Position numbers and translations under genes: made by a program
Assembly (NCBI RefSeq): GCF_016809835.1
Contig: NZ_JAFBIL020000011.1
Coordinates: forward strand, 47,438 to 111,437
Length of the DNA stretch: 64,000 nucleotides
Origin: Massilia soli
GTDB lineage: Bacteria; Pseudomonadota; Gammaproteobacteria; Burkholderiales; Burkholderiaceae_D
Reading direction: 5' to 3'
Part shown: in pieces, positions 37,458-46,737 of the stretch
Position numbering within the stretch: position 1 is the stretch's first letter
Layout of the letters: the number at the start of each line of letters is the position of its first letter
The notes under the pieces: model-generated
Databases searched by the model: none
What the model was told of the DNA's origin: nothing
What the model saw: the letters and a program-made list of their open reading frames with translations, nothing else

Positions 37458-39161
37458 TTAATCGTTAGCGTAAATGTCGTTGTCCTTGGTTTCCTTCACG
37501 AACAGCGCGCCGATGACCACGGTGATCAGTGCGATGACGATCGGATACCACAGGCCGTAGTAGATGTCGCCTTTGAACGCCACCAGCGCGAACGCGGTGG
37601 TTGGCAGCAGGCCGCCGAACCAGCCGTTACCGATATGGTATGGCAGCGACATCGAGGTGTAGCGGATACGGGTTGGGAACATTTCCACCAGCATCGCCGC
37701 GATCGGGCCGTACACCATCGTTACATACAGCACCAGCAGGAACAGCAGCGCGACAACCATCGGCTTGTTGATCTGGGCTGGGTCAGCCTTGGCTGGATAA
37801 CCCGCGGCCTTGATCGCGCCGCCGATTTCGGTCTTCAGCGCAGCTTCTTTCGCCTTGCTGTCCGCATCGAAATTCAGGCCAGCCGCATCCATGGTGGCAT
37901 TAAACGAAGTGTATTCCTTGTCGCCAACCTTGACCTTGGCTACCGTGCCAGCCGGCGCGTCGACCTTGGTATAGCTGACCGACGCGGCGGTCAGCATGCC
38001 AGTGGCAATGTCGCAGGATGACGGGAACTTGGAGGTGCCGGTCGGGTTGAACTGGAAGTGGCAGGTGGCCGGATCGGCAACCACCACAACTGGCGAGGTT
38101 TTCAGTGCGGTTTCCAGGGCCGGGTTGGCGTAGTGGGTCAGCGCGCCGAAGATCGGGAAGTAGGTCACTGCGGCAATCAGGCAACCGCCCAGGATGATCC
38201 ACTTGCGGCCGATTTTATCCGACAGCATGCCGAACACGACGAAGAACGGGGTTGCCAGCAGCAGCGAAATGGCGATCAGGATGTTGGCCAGCGCGCCATC
38301 GACCTTCAGCGTTTTCTCGAGGAAGAACAGGGCGTAGAACTGGCCCGTGTACCAAACGACAGCCTGGCCCATGGTCAGGCCGACCAGCGCGAGGAAGACG
38401 ATCTTGGCGTTCTTAGGCTTCAGGAATGCTTCGCTCAGTGGTGCTTTCGACGTCTTGCCTTCTGCCTTCATTTTGGTGAATGCCGGCGATTCGTTCATCG
38501 ACAGGCGGATCCACACGGAGATGCCGAGCAGCAGGACCGATACCAGGAACGGAATGCGCCAGCCCCATGCGCCGAACTCTTCTTCGCCCAGCGCGGTGCG
38601 GACACCGAGAATGACGAGCAGCGACAGGAACAGGCCCATGGTCGCGGTGGTCTGGATGAAGGAGGTAAACAGGCCGCGTTTGCCTTCGGGAGCGTGTTCG
38701 GCCACGTAGGTTGCAGCACCGCCGTATTCGCCGCCCAATGCCAGGCCCTGCAGGATGCGCAAGGTCACCAGCAGGATAGGCGCGGCGATGCCGATCGTCG
38801 CGTAGCTAGGCAGCAGGCCGACCAGGAAGGTCGAGGCGCCCATGATCAGGATGGTGATCAGGAAGGTGTACTTGCGGCCAATCATGTCGCCGAGGCGGCC
38901 GAACACCAGTGCGCCGAATGGACGCACGATGAAGCCCGCGGCAAACGCCAGCAGCGCAAAGATGAAGGTGGTGGTTGGATCGCCGATAAAGAACTGCTTC
39001 GCGATAATGCTGGCGAGCGCGCCGTACAGGTAAAAGTCGTACCATTCGAAAACGGTACCGAGGGATGATGCAAAGATGACCTTGCGTTCTTCCTTGGTCA
39101 TCGGCGACGACGCAGCTGGAACCTTGCGTCCGTCGGCGGTCATGCCTGGGGTTATTGCCAT
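37458..39161 (-). CDS. MFS transporter of the metabolite:H+ symporter (MHS) family
   Basis: This inner-membrane proton symporter for small organic acids or osmolytes (ProP/KgtP/ShiA-like group) has 567 residues from ATG 39161, which has GGAGA 5 bases upstream. Twelve hydrophobic segments are expected. Family signatures are [34 protein letters not shown] and [20 protein letters not shown]. The protein is longer than the usual 430-550 because of a hydrophilic insertion of about 120 residues (about 340-462) in the second half, before [21 protein letters not shown]. The insertion is presumably periplasmic and has two Cys (ATCHFQF, SSCDIAT). It is divergent from the thiolase operon and has its own terminator. 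Confidence 0.92.
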   Translation of the reverse strand: MAITPGMTADGRKVPAASSPMTKEERKVIFASSLGTVFEWYDFYLYGALASIIAKQFFIGDPTTTFIFALLAFAAGFIVRPFGALVFGRLGDMIGRKYTFLITILIMGASTFLVGLLPSYATIGIAAPILLVTLRILQGLALGGEYGGAATYVAEHAPEGKRGLFTSFIQTTATMGLFLSLLVILGVRTALGEEEFGAWGWRIPFLVSVLLLGISVWIRLSMNESPAFTKMKAEGKTSKAPLSEAFLKPKNAKIVFLALVGLTMGQAVVWYTGQFYALFFLEKTLKVDGALANILIAISLLLATPFFVVFGMLSDKIGRKWIILGGCLIAAVTYFPIFGALTHYANPALETALKTSPVVVVADPATCHFQFNPTGTSKFPSSCDIATGMLTAASVSYTKVDAPAGTVAKVKVGDKEYTSFNATMDAAGLNFDADSKAKEAALKTEIGGAIKAAGYPAKADPAQINKPMVVALLFLLVLYVTMVYGPIAAMLVEMFPTRIRYTSMSLPYHIGNGWFGGLLPTTAFALVAFKGDIYYGLWYPIVIALITVVIGALFVKETKDNDIYAND

Positions 39162-39236
39162 GTTTGTCTCCGTGTATATATTTAGTGTCATCGGATTAGC
39201 CGATACATCTTCAGCTGTGACGGAGTGTGGACCGTT

Positions 39237-39278
39237 AAACTTACGTCATTCTTGCTTCAAACTTACGCAAAGCTTACA
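39237..39278. promoter_or_regulatory. Direct repeats upstream of the MHS transporter
   Basis: AAACTTACG occurs at 39237-39245 and again at 39259-39267, with 22 bp between repeat starts (two helical turns). A degenerate copy AAGCTTACA lies at 39270-39278. They lie 75-115 bases upstream of the transporter start, a position suited to an activator such as a response regulator. Confidence 0.45.
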
Positions 39279-39316
39279 AGCCTGTTTCACGCGGTGCGGG
39301 GCGAGAATAATTTGCG

Positions 39317-39326
39317 AACGACCGTA
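39317..39326 (+). promoter_or_regulatory. Candidate fad-type operator before the thiolase operon
   Basis: AACG-AC-CGTA lies within GAACGACCGTAC and shares the 11-mer ACGACCGTACT with the site upstream of the FadB-like gene. It overlaps the TTGCGA (39312-39317) / TGCTAT (39335-39340) promoter candidate, which has a 17-bp spacer. Confidence 0.45.
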
Positions 39327-39396
39327 CTATATTGTGCTATTCTCGTATCGATCAGCGCGCCGCGAAGGCGTTCCCAACTTCCTTCAGGAGACATCA

Positions 39397-40575
39397 ATGT
39401 TAGATGCAGTCATCGTATCGACCGCCCGCACCGGCCTGGCCAAATCGTGGAAAGGGGCATTCAACATGACCCACGGCGCCACCCTCGGCGGCCATGCGCT
39501 GCAGGCTGCCATCGCGCGCGCCGGCATCGAGCCCGGCGAGGTCGAGGATGTGCTGATCGGCTGCGCCAACCCGGAGGGCGCGACCGGCGCCAACATCGCG
39601 CGCCAGATCGCCATCCGCGGCGGCTGCCCGGTCACCACCGGCGGCATGACAATCAACCGGTTCTGCTCGTCGGGCCTGCAGACGATCGCATCGGCCGCGC
39701 AGCGCATCATTGCGGGCGAGGGCGACATCTACGCGGCCGGCGGCGTCGAGTCGATCTCCTGCGTGCAGCAGGAAATGAATACCCACATGCTGGCTGACAC
39801 CTGGCTCAAGCAGCACAAGCCTGAACTGTACTGGCCAATGCTGCAGACGGCCGAGACGGTCGCCAGGCGCTACAACATCGGGCGCGATCGCCAGGACGAG
39901 TATGGCGTCCAGAGCCAGCAGCGCGCCGCCAATGCCCAGGCGGCCGGCAAGTTCGACGCCGAGATCGTGCCGATGACCACCGTGATGGGTGTGGCCGACA
40001 AGGAATCGGGCATGCTGCTGACCCGCGAAGTGACCATCTTGGCCGATGAAGGCATCCGTGCCGACACCACGCTCGAAGCGGTGTCGAAGATCCGGACGGC
40101 CCTGCCTGGCGGCGTGATCAGCGCCGGCAATGCCAGCCAGTTTTCCGATGGCGCATCGGTTGCCGTGGTGATGAGCAGCCGCGCCGCCGAGGTCAAGGGC
40201 TTGACCCCGCTGGGCATCTTCCGCGGCTTCGCGGTGGCCGGGTGCGAGCCGGACGAAATGGGCATCGGCCCGGTGTTCGCGGTGCCGAAGCTGCTGCAAA
40301 AAGCCGGCCTGTCGGTTGCCGACATCGGCCTGTGGGAACTGAACGAGGCATTCGCGGTGCAGGTGCTGTACTGCGCCGACCGCCTGGGCATCCCGATGGA
40401 CCGCCTGAACGTGAATGGCGGCGCGATCGCGGTCGGCCACCCGTACGGGGTCTCCGGCGCGCGCCTGGTCGGCCATGCGCTGATCGAAGGCAAGCGGCGC
40501 GGCGTCAAGTATGTCGTGGTCACGATGTGCATCGGCGGCGGGCAGGGCGCCGCTGGCCTGTTCGAAGTCGTCTGA
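39397..40575 (+). CDS. Acetyl-CoA acyltransferase (thiolase)
   Basis: This 392-residue type II thiolase cleaves 3-ketoacyl-CoA to acetyl-CoA and a shortened acyl-CoA (or runs in reverse). All catalytic residues are present at canonical positions: nucleophile C90 in [10 protein letters not shown]348 in [12 protein letters not shown] and C378 in [10 protein letters not shown]. The HPYG variant replaces the more common HPLG/HPIG. I chose ATG 39397, preceded by CAGGAGA; a longer frame from 39076 runs through the intergenic promoter region. It is the first gene of a five-gene operon (thiolase, Dabb, SDR, MDR, SDR). Degradative thiolase of beta-oxidation is the best call, given the FadB-like partner upstream. 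Confidence 0.95.
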   Translation: MLDAVIVSTARTGLAKSWKGAFNMTHGATLGGHALQAAIARAGIEPGEVEDVLIGCANPEGATGANIARQIAIRGGCPVTTGGMTINRFCSSGLQTIASAAQRIIAGEGDIYAAGGVESISCVQQEMNTHMLADTWLKQHKPELYWPMLQTAETVARRYNIGRDRQDEYGVQSQQRAANAQAAGKFDAEIVPMTTVMGVADKESGMLLTREVTILADEGIRADTTLEAVSKIRTALPGGVISAGNASQFSDGASVAVVMSSRAAEVKGLTPLGIFRGFAVAGCEPDEMGIGPVFAVPKLLQKAGLSVADIGLWELNEAFAVQVLYCADRLGIPMDRLNVNGGAIAVGHPYGVSGARLVGHALIEGKRRGVKYVVVTMCIGGGQGAAGLFEVV

Positions 40576-40589
40576 GAAAGAGAGCAATC

Positions 40590-40892
40590 ATGGTCAAGCA
40601 CATCGTCATGTGGAAACTGAAGGACTTCGCCGAAGGCGCCGACAAGGCGGCCAACGCGTTGAAGATGAAGCAGAAGCTGGAATCCTGCGCGCAGCTGGTG
40701 CCGGGGACGCTGAAATTTGAAGTGAAGCTGCCCGAGCCGGGATTGGAAGCGACCTACGACATCGTGCTGTATTCGGAGTTCGACAGCAAGGAGTCGCTCG
40801 ACGCCTACGCCGACCATCCGGTGCATGTCGCGGTCAAGCCGTTCATCGGCGCGGTGCGCTCGGAGCGCCAGTGCATGGACTACCACGCCTGA
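40590..40892 (+). CDS. Dabb (stress-responsive A/B barrel) domain protein
   Basis: This 100-residue dimeric alpha/beta-barrel protein of the Dabb family is recognised by the opening VKHIVMWKLKD, the central LEATYDIVLYSEFDS and the closing DAYADHPVHVAVKPFI. Family members are small ferredoxin-like barrels, some of them enzymes such as olivetolic acid cyclase and others of unknown function. It lies 14 bases after the thiolase and 17 bases before the SDR gene, so it is co-transcribed with lipid enzymes. A role in handling acyl-CoA or polyketide-like intermediates is possible but not shown. Confidence 0.9.
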   Translation: MVKHIVMWKLKDFAEGADKAANALKMKQKLESCAQLVPGTLKFEVKLPEPGLEATYDIVLYSEFDSKESLDAYADHPVHVAVKPFIGAVRSERQCMDYHA

Positions 40893-40909
40893 TACAAGGA
40901 CAAGCATCG

Positions 40910-41692
40910 ATGCGAACGACACAAGAACTATTTTCACTGGCGGGCAAGACCGCGCTCGTCACCGGCGGCTCACGCGGGCTCGGCCTGCAAATGGCCGAAG
41001 CGCTGGGCGAGCAGGGCGCGAAGGTGGTGATTTCCTCGCGCAAGCAATCGGAGCTGGACGAAGCCTGCGCCCACCTGGCCTCGCGCGGCATTGACGCGTT
41101 CGCCATCGCGGCCGACCTGTCGCAGGATCAGCAGGTGCAGGCGCTGGTCGGCGGCGCCATCGCGCACCTCGGCCATATCGATATTTTGGTCAATAACGCC
41201 GGCGCAAGCTGGGGGGCGCCGGCCGAGGACCACCCGGTCGAAGCCTGGGACAAGGTGATGAACCTGAACATCCGCGGCATCTTCCTGGTCAGCCAGGCGG
41301 TCGGCAAGCTGTCGATGATCCCGCGCAAATACGGCCGCATCATCAATATTTCGTCGATTGCCGGCCTGGCCGGCAACCCGGCCGGCACCATGCAGACCCT
41401 GGCCTACAACACGTCCAAGGCCGCGGTCATCAACTTCACGCGCACCCTGGCCGGGGAATGGGGACGCTACAACATTACCGTCAACTCGATCGCACCGGGC
41501 TTCTTCCCTTCGAAGATGACCAAGGGCGTGCTCGACGCGATCGGTGTCGACAAGCTGTCGCGCGGCGCGCCGCTCGGCCGGATTGGCGACGACGAAGATC
41601 TCAAAGGCGCAACGGTGCTGTTCGCATCCGATGCTGGCAAACATATCACCGGCCAGACCCTCGCGGTCGATGGCGGTGTCTCAGCGGTATAA
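40910..41692 (+). CDS. Short-chain dehydrogenase/reductase (3-oxoacyl reductase-like)
   Basis: This 260-residue classical SDR has the nucleotide-binding loop TGGSRGLG near the N-terminus, NNAG in the fourth strand, and the catalytic set Ser (NISSIAG) and Tyr-Lys (YNTSK). The C-terminal motif GQTLAVDGG is typical of FabG-like enzymes. NADP(H) use is suggested by basic residues after strand 2 (SSRKQSE). I chose ATG 40910; a longer frame would overlap the Dabb gene. It is the third gene of the thiolase operon and probably acts on 3-hydroxy/3-oxoacyl intermediates. Confidence 0.92.
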   Translation: MRTTQELFSLAGKTALVTGGSRGLGLQMAEALGEQGAKVVISSRKQSELDEACAHLASRGIDAFAIAADLSQDQQVQALVGGAIAHLGHIDILVNNAGASWGAPAEDHPVEAWDKVMNLNIRGIFLVSQAVGKLSMIPRKYGRIINISSIAGLAGNPAGTMQTLAYNTSKAAVINFTRTLAGEWGRYNITVNSIAPGFFPSKMTKGVLDAIGVDKLSRGAPLGRIGDDEDLKGATVLFASDAGKHITGQTLAVDGGVSAV

Positions 41693-41695
41693 ATC

Positions 41696-42694
41696 ATGAC
41701 TACACAATTCCAACGCATCGTCCTGGCGTCGCGGCCTCACCGTTCGGTACTGCCAGAAAATTTCCGCCTCGAGACCGCGGCGGTTCCTGAACTGAAAAGT
41801 GGCGAGGTCCTGGTACGCAATCATTACCTGTCGCTCGATCCGTACATGCGCGGGCGCATGAGCGAAGCGAAAAGCTATGCGGCCTCGCAGCCGCTCGACG
41901 AGACCATGATCGGCGGCACCGCCGGCGAAGTGGTGGCGTCCAACAATCCGAAATTCGCGGTCGGCGACATGGTCGTCGGCATGATGGGCTGGGCGGAGAT
42001 GGGCGTCGACGATGGCCGCAACCTGCGCAAGGTCGACACCACCCACGTGCCGCTGTCGGCCTACCTCGGCGCCGTGGGCATGCCCGGCATGACCGCCTGG
42101 TACGGCCTGAACCAGATCATCGCCCCGAAAGCCGGCGAAACCGTGGTGGTGACGGCCGCCAGCGGCGCGGTCGGCAGCGTGGTCGGCCAGCTGGCCAAGC
42201 AGCATGGCTGCCGCGCGGTCGGCATTGCCGGCGGACCGGAGAAATGCGCTTACGTGGTCGACGAGCTCGGCTTTGATGCCTGCGTCGATTACAAGGCGGG
42301 CAACCTGAAGGCCGACTTGCTGGCTGCTGCGCCGAACGGCATCGACGGCATCTTTGAAAACGTCGGCGGCGAAGTGTTCGACCGCGCGCTGTCGCAGACC
42401 AATGCCTTTGCACGGATCGCGCTGTGCGGCCTGATCTCCGGCTACAACGGCGAGGAAACACCGCTGCGCAACGCGCGCTTCCTGCTGACCAACCGCATCA
42501 GCCTGCGCGGCTTCATCGTGACCGAGCACATGGAATTCTGGCCGCAAGGCCTCGGTGAACTGGGCATGCTGGTCGGTACCGGCAAGCTGAAGTACCGCGA
42601 ATCGGTGGCGCCCAACCTGGCCGCGGCGCCGGAGGCGTTCATCGGGCTGCTGCAAGGGCGTAACTTCGGCAAGCAACTCGTCAAGCTGATCTGA
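41696..42694 (+). CDS. NADPH-dependent MDR oxidoreductase (CurA/leukotriene-reductase-like)
   Basis: This 332-residue zinc-independent medium-chain reductase reduces alpha,beta-unsaturated carbonyls with NADPH. Landmarks are YLSLDPYMRGRMSE near residue 45-58, the MPGMTAWYGL helix and the Rossmann loop AASGAVGSVVGQLAK. ALCGLISGYN lies in the later part. It starts 3 bases after the SDR stop, and its own stop overlaps the next ATG (TGATG). In this operon it could reduce enoyl-CoA-like or branched unsaturated intermediates, or detoxify lipid aldehydes and enones; the substrate is not determined. Confidence 0.92.
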   Translation: MTTQFQRIVLASRPHRSVLPENFRLETAAVPELKSGEVLVRNHYLSLDPYMRGRMSEAKSYAASQPLDETMIGGTAGEVVASNNPKFAVGDMVVGMMGWAEMGVDDGRNLRKVDTTHVPLSAYLGAVGMPGMTAWYGLNQIIAPKAGETVVVTAASGAVGSVVGQLAKQHGCRAVGIAGGPEKCAYVVDELGFDACVDYKAGNLKADLLAAAPNGIDGIFENVGGEVFDRALSQTNAFARIALCGLISGYNGEETPLRNARFLLTNRISLRGFIVTEHMEFWPQGLGELGMLVGTGKLKYRESVAPNLAAAPEAFIGLLQGRNFGKQLVKLI

Positions 42695-43590
42695 TGAAGC
42701 ACTTCGCCGGCAGGGTGGCCGTCATCACCGGCGGCGCGGGTGGGCTGGGGCGTGAGTTCGCCACCGTCGCGGCCGGTCTCGGCATGAAGCTCGTGCTGGC
42801 CGACGTCCAGCAAGATGCGCTCGACGACGCGCGCCGCGCGCTCGAAGAGCAGGGCGCCGAGGTGCTGGCGATGGCCTGCGACGTGCGCAAGGGCGAACAG
42901 GTGCAAGCGCTGGCCGATGCGGCCATGGCGAGGTTCGGCGCGGTGCACCTGGTGTTCAACAACGCCGGCGTTGGATCGGGCGGACTAATCTGGGAGAACA
43001 GCGAGGCCGACTGGGAGTGGGTGCTTGGCGTCAACCTGTGGGGTGTGATTCACGGGGTGCGCATCTTCACCCGGCTGATGCTCGACTGCGCGGCCCGCGA
43101 TCCGCAGTTCGAGGGCCATATCGTGAATACCGCGTCGATGGCGGGGCTGCTGAACGCGCCGGCGATGGGGGTGTATAACGTGTCCAAGCACGCGGTGGTG
43201 TCGCTGTCGGAAACGCTGTACCACGACCTGCAGCTGGTTGGGGCGCCGGTCGGCGCCTCGGTGCTGTGCCCGTACTTTGTACCGACCGGCATCAGCCAGT
43301 CGCATCGCAACCGTCCCGATGACGTGAGAATGGATGCGGCGCCAACCGCGAGCCAGATGGCGGCCCAGGCGATGACCGTGAAAGCGGTGGAGTCGGGAAA
43401 GGTCACCGCCGCGCAGGTTGCGCAGATGACCTTCGATGCGGTGCGCGACGGCCAGTTCTATATTTATTCGCACCCGGGCGCGCTCGGCAACGTGGCCGAG
43501 CGGATGGCGGCGATTGTCGAGCAGCGCAATCCAGGCGACCCGTATGCGGCAACGCCGCACGTGCGCGAATTTTTGCGCTCGAAGCTGTAG
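42694..43590 (+). CDS. Short-chain dehydrogenase/reductase, last gene of the thiolase operon
   Basis: This 298-residue classical SDR has cofactor loop TGGAGGLG, NNAG, and catalytic Ser in NTASMAG with Tyr-Lys in YNVSKHA. Asp at the end of strand 2 (VLADVQQ) points to NAD preference. The C-terminal 100 residues (after PYFVPTGISQSHRNRP) are longer than in FabG and resemble the SDRs often found beside acyl-CoA enzymes. The start overlaps the preceding stop by one base. Its 3' end is only 3 bases from the convergent NRDE gene's stop. Confidence 0.9.
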   Translation: MKHFAGRVAVITGGAGGLGREFATVAAGLGMKLVLADVQQDALDDARRALEEQGAEVLAMACDVRKGEQVQALADAAMARFGAVHLVFNNAGVGSGGLIWENSEADWEWVLGVNLWGVIHGVRIFTRLMLDCAARDPQFEGHIVNTASMAGLLNAPAMGVYNVSKHAVVSLSETLYHDLQLVGAPVGASVLCPYFVPTGISQSHRNRPDDVRMDAAPTASQMAAQAMTVKAVESGKVTAAQVAQMTFDAVRDGQFYIYSHPGALGNVAERMAAIVEQRNPGDPYAATPHVREFLRSKL

Positions 43591-43593
43591 CCG

Positions 43594-44331
43594 CTACTGG
43601 ACCAGGCGTTCGTGCAATTGCGCCGGAGCGTCCGCATACAGCTTGACGACCGTCGAGGTGCGCGTGCCGTACCCCGGCGTTTCGATGCACACGGCCGATA
43701 GCTGACGCTCGATTTCGATCGCGACGCCGGTATCGGGCAGGCGCGCGTCCGGCGCCCGCGTGGTGTCGGCCAGCATTTCGAAATAGGCATCCTCCGGCGC
43801 GCCCTGGCACAGCAGGCTTGCGAACTGGGCCTTGGTGCGCACCACCTTTGGCCAGGGCGCATCGAGCAAACCGTTCGAGACGCCGTATATGCCCGGCGCG
43901 AGCAGCTTGCCGTTGCGCGGATCGCCGGCGCCACGATTCGAGAACCAGTACAGGCCGCCACGGTCGCCCAGTACCAGGTTGAACCCGTTGTACTGGCCGC
44001 TGGCGGCGGCAATGCGCGCGATATACGCCTCGGCAGGGAGGTCGCCCGCCAGGTAATCGGCGACCAGCGCGCCGCGCGACGGGGCATCGGCGCGCCGTTC
44101 CTGCGGGCCGCGGATATTGGTGATGGCGGCGAAGCGCGCGCCGTCCGGGCCTTGCTGGGTGATGCCCATCCAGGTGCCGCCCGCCTTCAGGTCGCGGCCG
44201 GCGATGACGTTCGGGGCCTCGGGCCAGCTATCGGCGGCACTGGCCGGGCGGTCGTAGAATTCGTCGCGGTTGGCGGCGGCGATCAATGGCACGCCAGGGA
44301 TCACTTGCCAGGCGAAAACAATCAGGCACAT
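43594..44331 (-). CDS. NRDE-family (TANGO2-like) protein
   Basis: This 245-residue protein carries the N-terminal MCLIVFAW and the diagnostic NRDE motif at about residues 21-24 (AAANRDEFYDRP). The Cys at position 2 is conserved and could act as an Ntn-type nucleophile after Met removal. The GRDLKAGGTWMGI and ITNIR blocks are typical. The eukaryotic member TANGO2 is linked to heme/lipid homeostasis; the bacterial role is not established. It overlaps the DUF4936 stop by 10 bases and closes the minus-strand run ygfZ-DUF4936-NRDE. Confidence 0.92.
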   Translation of the reverse strand: MCLIVFAWQVIPGVPLIAAANRDEFYDRPASAADSWPEAPNVIAGRDLKAGGTWMGITQQGPDGARFAAITNIRGPQERRADAPSRGALVADYLAGDLPAEAYIARIAAASGQYNGFNLVLGDRGGLYWFSNRGAGDPRNGKLLAPGIYGVSNGLLDAPWPKVVRTKAQFASLLCQGAPEDAYFEMLADTTRAPDARLPDTGVAIEIERQLSAVCIETPGYGTRTSTVVKLYADAPAQLHERLVQ

Positions 44332-44612
44332 GGGCTCAGGTCCATAAACACTTCGACGCGGCGGTCGCCTTCGATCAGCTCCGATAGTGACGCATCGCGT
44401 TCGGCGGCGGCCAGTGCTGCATCAAAGCCGTCGCCGGTTGCCAGGTAGATTTCCATCCAGGTCTGCAGGCCGTCGCGGCTGTCGGGGCGGCGCTTGATGT
44501 CGCCATACACGCCGGTCAGCGCGCCCAGTTCAGCCTGCATCATGCGCAGGCGCAGTTCCAGCGCGTCGGCGTGCCGGTCGCTTACCTTGTAATAGATATA
44601 GAGATCGCGCAT
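44322..44612 (-). CDS. DUF4936-like small protein
   Basis: This 96-residue cytosolic protein begins MRDLYIYYKVSDRHADAL and contains LQTWMEIYLATGDGFDAAL, the pattern I associate with DUF4936. The alternating strand/helix profile suggests a ferredoxin-like fold. It starts 5 bases after the ygfZ stop and overlaps the NRDE start by 10 bases, so it is translated with both. Function is unknown. A longer frame from 44924 is Arg-rich and lies within ygfZ, so I rejected it. Confidence 0.8.
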   Translation of the reverse strand: MRDLYIYYKVSDRHADALELRLRMMQAELGALTGVYGDIKRRPDSRDGLQTWMEIYLATGDGFDAALAAAERDASLSELIEGDRRVEVFMDLSPCA

Positions 44613-44617
44613 GGCGG

Positions 44618-45646
44618 CTACAGTTCGAGTGCGTCGAGCGCGTACGGCATCGACTTGAAGGCCAGCGCGGCGCCGGATGCGGAGCCGAGGCGGATATCGC
44701 CTTGCTCCAGCGATGCAAGCTTCAGCTCGACCAGCGCGTCCACGCCACCGGCGCCGTTGGGAGCGGCGTTGACGATCATGCCGCAGGGCTGGTCGGGGTC
44801 GGCCACGTCGAACACTTCGTCGCCAGCGGCGACGCCGCGCGCAGCGATGCTGGCGAGGGCGGTGCGGCGCTTGAGCTTGCCGAGGTACTGGCTGCGCGCG
44901 ACGATTTCCTGGCCCGGATAGCAACCCTTCTTGAAGTTGACGCCGCCGATCAGCTCGTAGTTGATCATTTGCGGAACAAACTGCTCCTGCGTCTTGAGCG
45001 TGATCTGCGGGATGCCGGCGTGAATTTCCGATAGCCGCCAGGCGTCACTTCCGCCCAGTGCGAGTGTCGAGCGCAGGGAGGGCAACACGGCGAGCGCGGA
45101 CTCAGGCGTCGTCAGCCATTGATAGCGTGCCGCGCCGAAGGCGTCCGCCAGGCGCATCACGGTGCCAAGCGCGTGGTCGATGCGGGTGTATGGCGCGGGC
45201 GGCAAGTCGCCCAGCACAGCCTGCAGGGCCGCCTGGCCACGGGCGCCGCCGATGCCGATCGTTACCGAGTTTGCAGTATCTGCGGACACATCGGATAATC
45301 TGGCTTTCGCACGCAGCACAAACATCGACAAGCGTTTTTGCAGTGCAGCACGAAGTTCGGCGGGGAGCTGCAAAAACACCGACTCGGCATTGCGCCACAT
45401 GAGGAAACTTGCGAGCAAGCGGCCCTTGGGGGTGCAGTAGCCGGCGAGACGCACTTCGGCGTTGCCGAGGTGCTCGACGTCATTGGTCAGCTGCCCATGC
45501 AAAAAACTGGCGGCTTCTTCACCGGTGACGGCGATAATGTCCTGGCCGGTGATTGCGGCAACAAAGCCGTCGGCGAGCTGGTCCGGTGTAAGGACAGGGG
45601 CGCCGGCAGCAGCGAGATAGTCGTTCCAACTGTTTATATTATTCAT
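44618..45646 (-). CDS. ygfZ: Folate-binding Fe-S assembly protein YgfZ
   Basis: This 342-residue GcvT-like protein helps repair or assemble certain Fe-S enzymes with tetrahydrofolate, and homologues act with MiaB and related radical-SAM enzymes. The family signature KGCYPGQEIVARSQYLGKLK is intact, including the conserved Cys. N-terminal folate-binding features include AVTGEEAASFLHGQLTNDV. It is the first gene of a minus-strand run and is divergent from mltG, with about 90 bases between starts. The association of ygfZ with mltG, tmk and holB is common in proteobacteria. Confidence 0.95.
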   Translation of the reverse strand: MNNINSWNDYLAAAGAPVLTPDQLADGFVAAITGQDIIAVTGEEAASFLHGQLTNDVEHLGNAEVRLAGYCTPKGRLLASFLMWRNAESVFLQLPAELRAALQKRLSMFVLRAKARLSDVSADTANSVTIGIGGARGQAALQAVLGDLPPAPYTRIDHALGTVMRLADAFGAARYQWLTTPESALAVLPSLRSTLALGGSDAWRLSEIHAGIPQITLKTQEQFVPQMINYELIGGVNFKKGCYPGQEIVARSQYLGKLKRRTALASIAARGVAAGDEVFDVADPDQPCGMIVNAAPNGAGGVDALVELKLASLEQGDIRLGSASGAALAFKSMPYALDALEL

Positions 45647-45738
45647 TTATTTGCCGATTAAAGCTTTATCATTACGGGCTCATTATAAAGATGTCGAGAA
45701 AATCGCGCCGGAAGCCGCGCAAAACCAAGGGATCGGGT

Positions 45739-46725
45739 ATGTCGTTCATTAAAAAAATAGCTGTCGCAGCGATCCTCGTCACCGCGGCCACCGTCGGCGG
45801 TTTCAGCTACTGGGCCAAGCAAGCCATCACCACGCAGGGGGAGCCGATTTCGTTTACGGTGCTGCCAGGCAGCGGCGTCGGCGCCGCCGCCAAGGAAATA
45901 TCGGCTGCCGGGGTGCCGGTCAACCCGTTCCTGCTGTCGACACTGGCGCGGGTGACGCAGAAAAGCGGCAAGATCAAAGCCGGTTCCTACGAGCTGAAAC
46001 CGAATACCACGCCGCGCGGCCTGATCGACCTGATGGTGCGCGGCGAGTTCGCCCAGGAATCGCTGACCATCATCGAGGGTTGGACCTTCCGCCAGATGCG
46101 CGAAGCGGTCGCGGCCAACAAGGGCTTGCGCCACGACACCGCCAAGCTGTCGGACACTGAGCTGATGCAGAAGATTTCAAAGGAGTACACGGCACCGGAA
46201 GGCCTGTTCTTCCCGGATACCTACCTGTTCGCCAAAGGCGCCAGCGACCTGACCATCTACAAGCAGGCGCACAGCGTGTTGCTGGCCAAGTTGAATGCCG
46301 CCTGGGAAAAGCGTGCGCAAGACTTACCTTACACCACGCCTTACCAGGCGCTGGTGATGGCCTCGATCGTCGAAAAGGAAACCGGCAAGGAATCGGAGCG
46401 CCCGATGATTGCCGCGGTGTTCGTCAACCGCCTCAAGCGCGGCATGATGCTGCAGACCGACCCGACCGTCATTTACGGCATCGGCCCCAAGTTTGACGGC
46501 AACATCCGCAAGAAGGATCTGGAGACCGATACCCCTTACAATACCTATACGCGCTCCGGCTTGCCGCCGACGCCGATCGCACTGCCGGGCGAGCAGTCGC
46601 TGGCCGCGGCGATGGGCCCGGCCACCACCGAGGCGCTGTATTTCGTCTCGCGCGGGGATGGCAGCAGCCAGTTCTCCGACAACCTGCCTGACCACAATCG
46701 CGCAGTGAATAAATTCCAACGATAG
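45739..46725 (+). CDS. mltG: Endolytic murein transglycosylase MltG
   Basis: This inner-membrane-anchored enzyme cuts nascent peptidoglycan glycan strands and sets their length. From ATG 45739 (AAGGGA 7 bases upstream) it has 328 residues, close to E. coli's 340; an earlier ATG at 45691 adds a basic Arg/Lys stretch. One N-terminal membrane helix (about 5-22) is followed by a LysM-like region and the YceG domain. The catalytic Glu is in ASIVEKETGK, followed by MIAAVFVNRLKRGMMLQTDPTVIYG. The C-terminal part shows TYTRSGLPPTPI and YFVSRGDGS. It is followed at 12 bases by tmk, forming mltG-tmk-holB-pilZ. Confidence 0.95.
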   Translation: MSFIKKIAVAAILVTAATVGGFSYWAKQAITTQGEPISFTVLPGSGVGAAAKEISAAGVPVNPFLLSTLARVTQKSGKIKAGSYELKPNTTPRGLIDLMVRGEFAQESLTIIEGWTFRQMREAVAANKGLRHDTAKLSDTELMQKISKEYTAPEGLFFPDTYLFAKGASDLTIYKQAHSVLLAKLNAAWEKRAQDLPYTTPYQALVMASIVEKETGKESERPMIAAVFVNRLKRGMMLQTDPTVIYGIGPKFDGNIRKKDLETDTPYNTYTRSGLPPTPIALPGEQSLAAAMGPATTEALYFVSRGDGSSQFSDNLPDHNRAVNKFQR

Positions 46726-46737
46726 GCCTTGCGTTTC

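Noticed and set aside
39076..39396. 107-residue N-terminal extension of the thiolase
   Set aside because: It crosses the divergent promoter region, and the thiolase begins canonically at 39397 behind a clear ribosome site with catalytic residues at standard positions.
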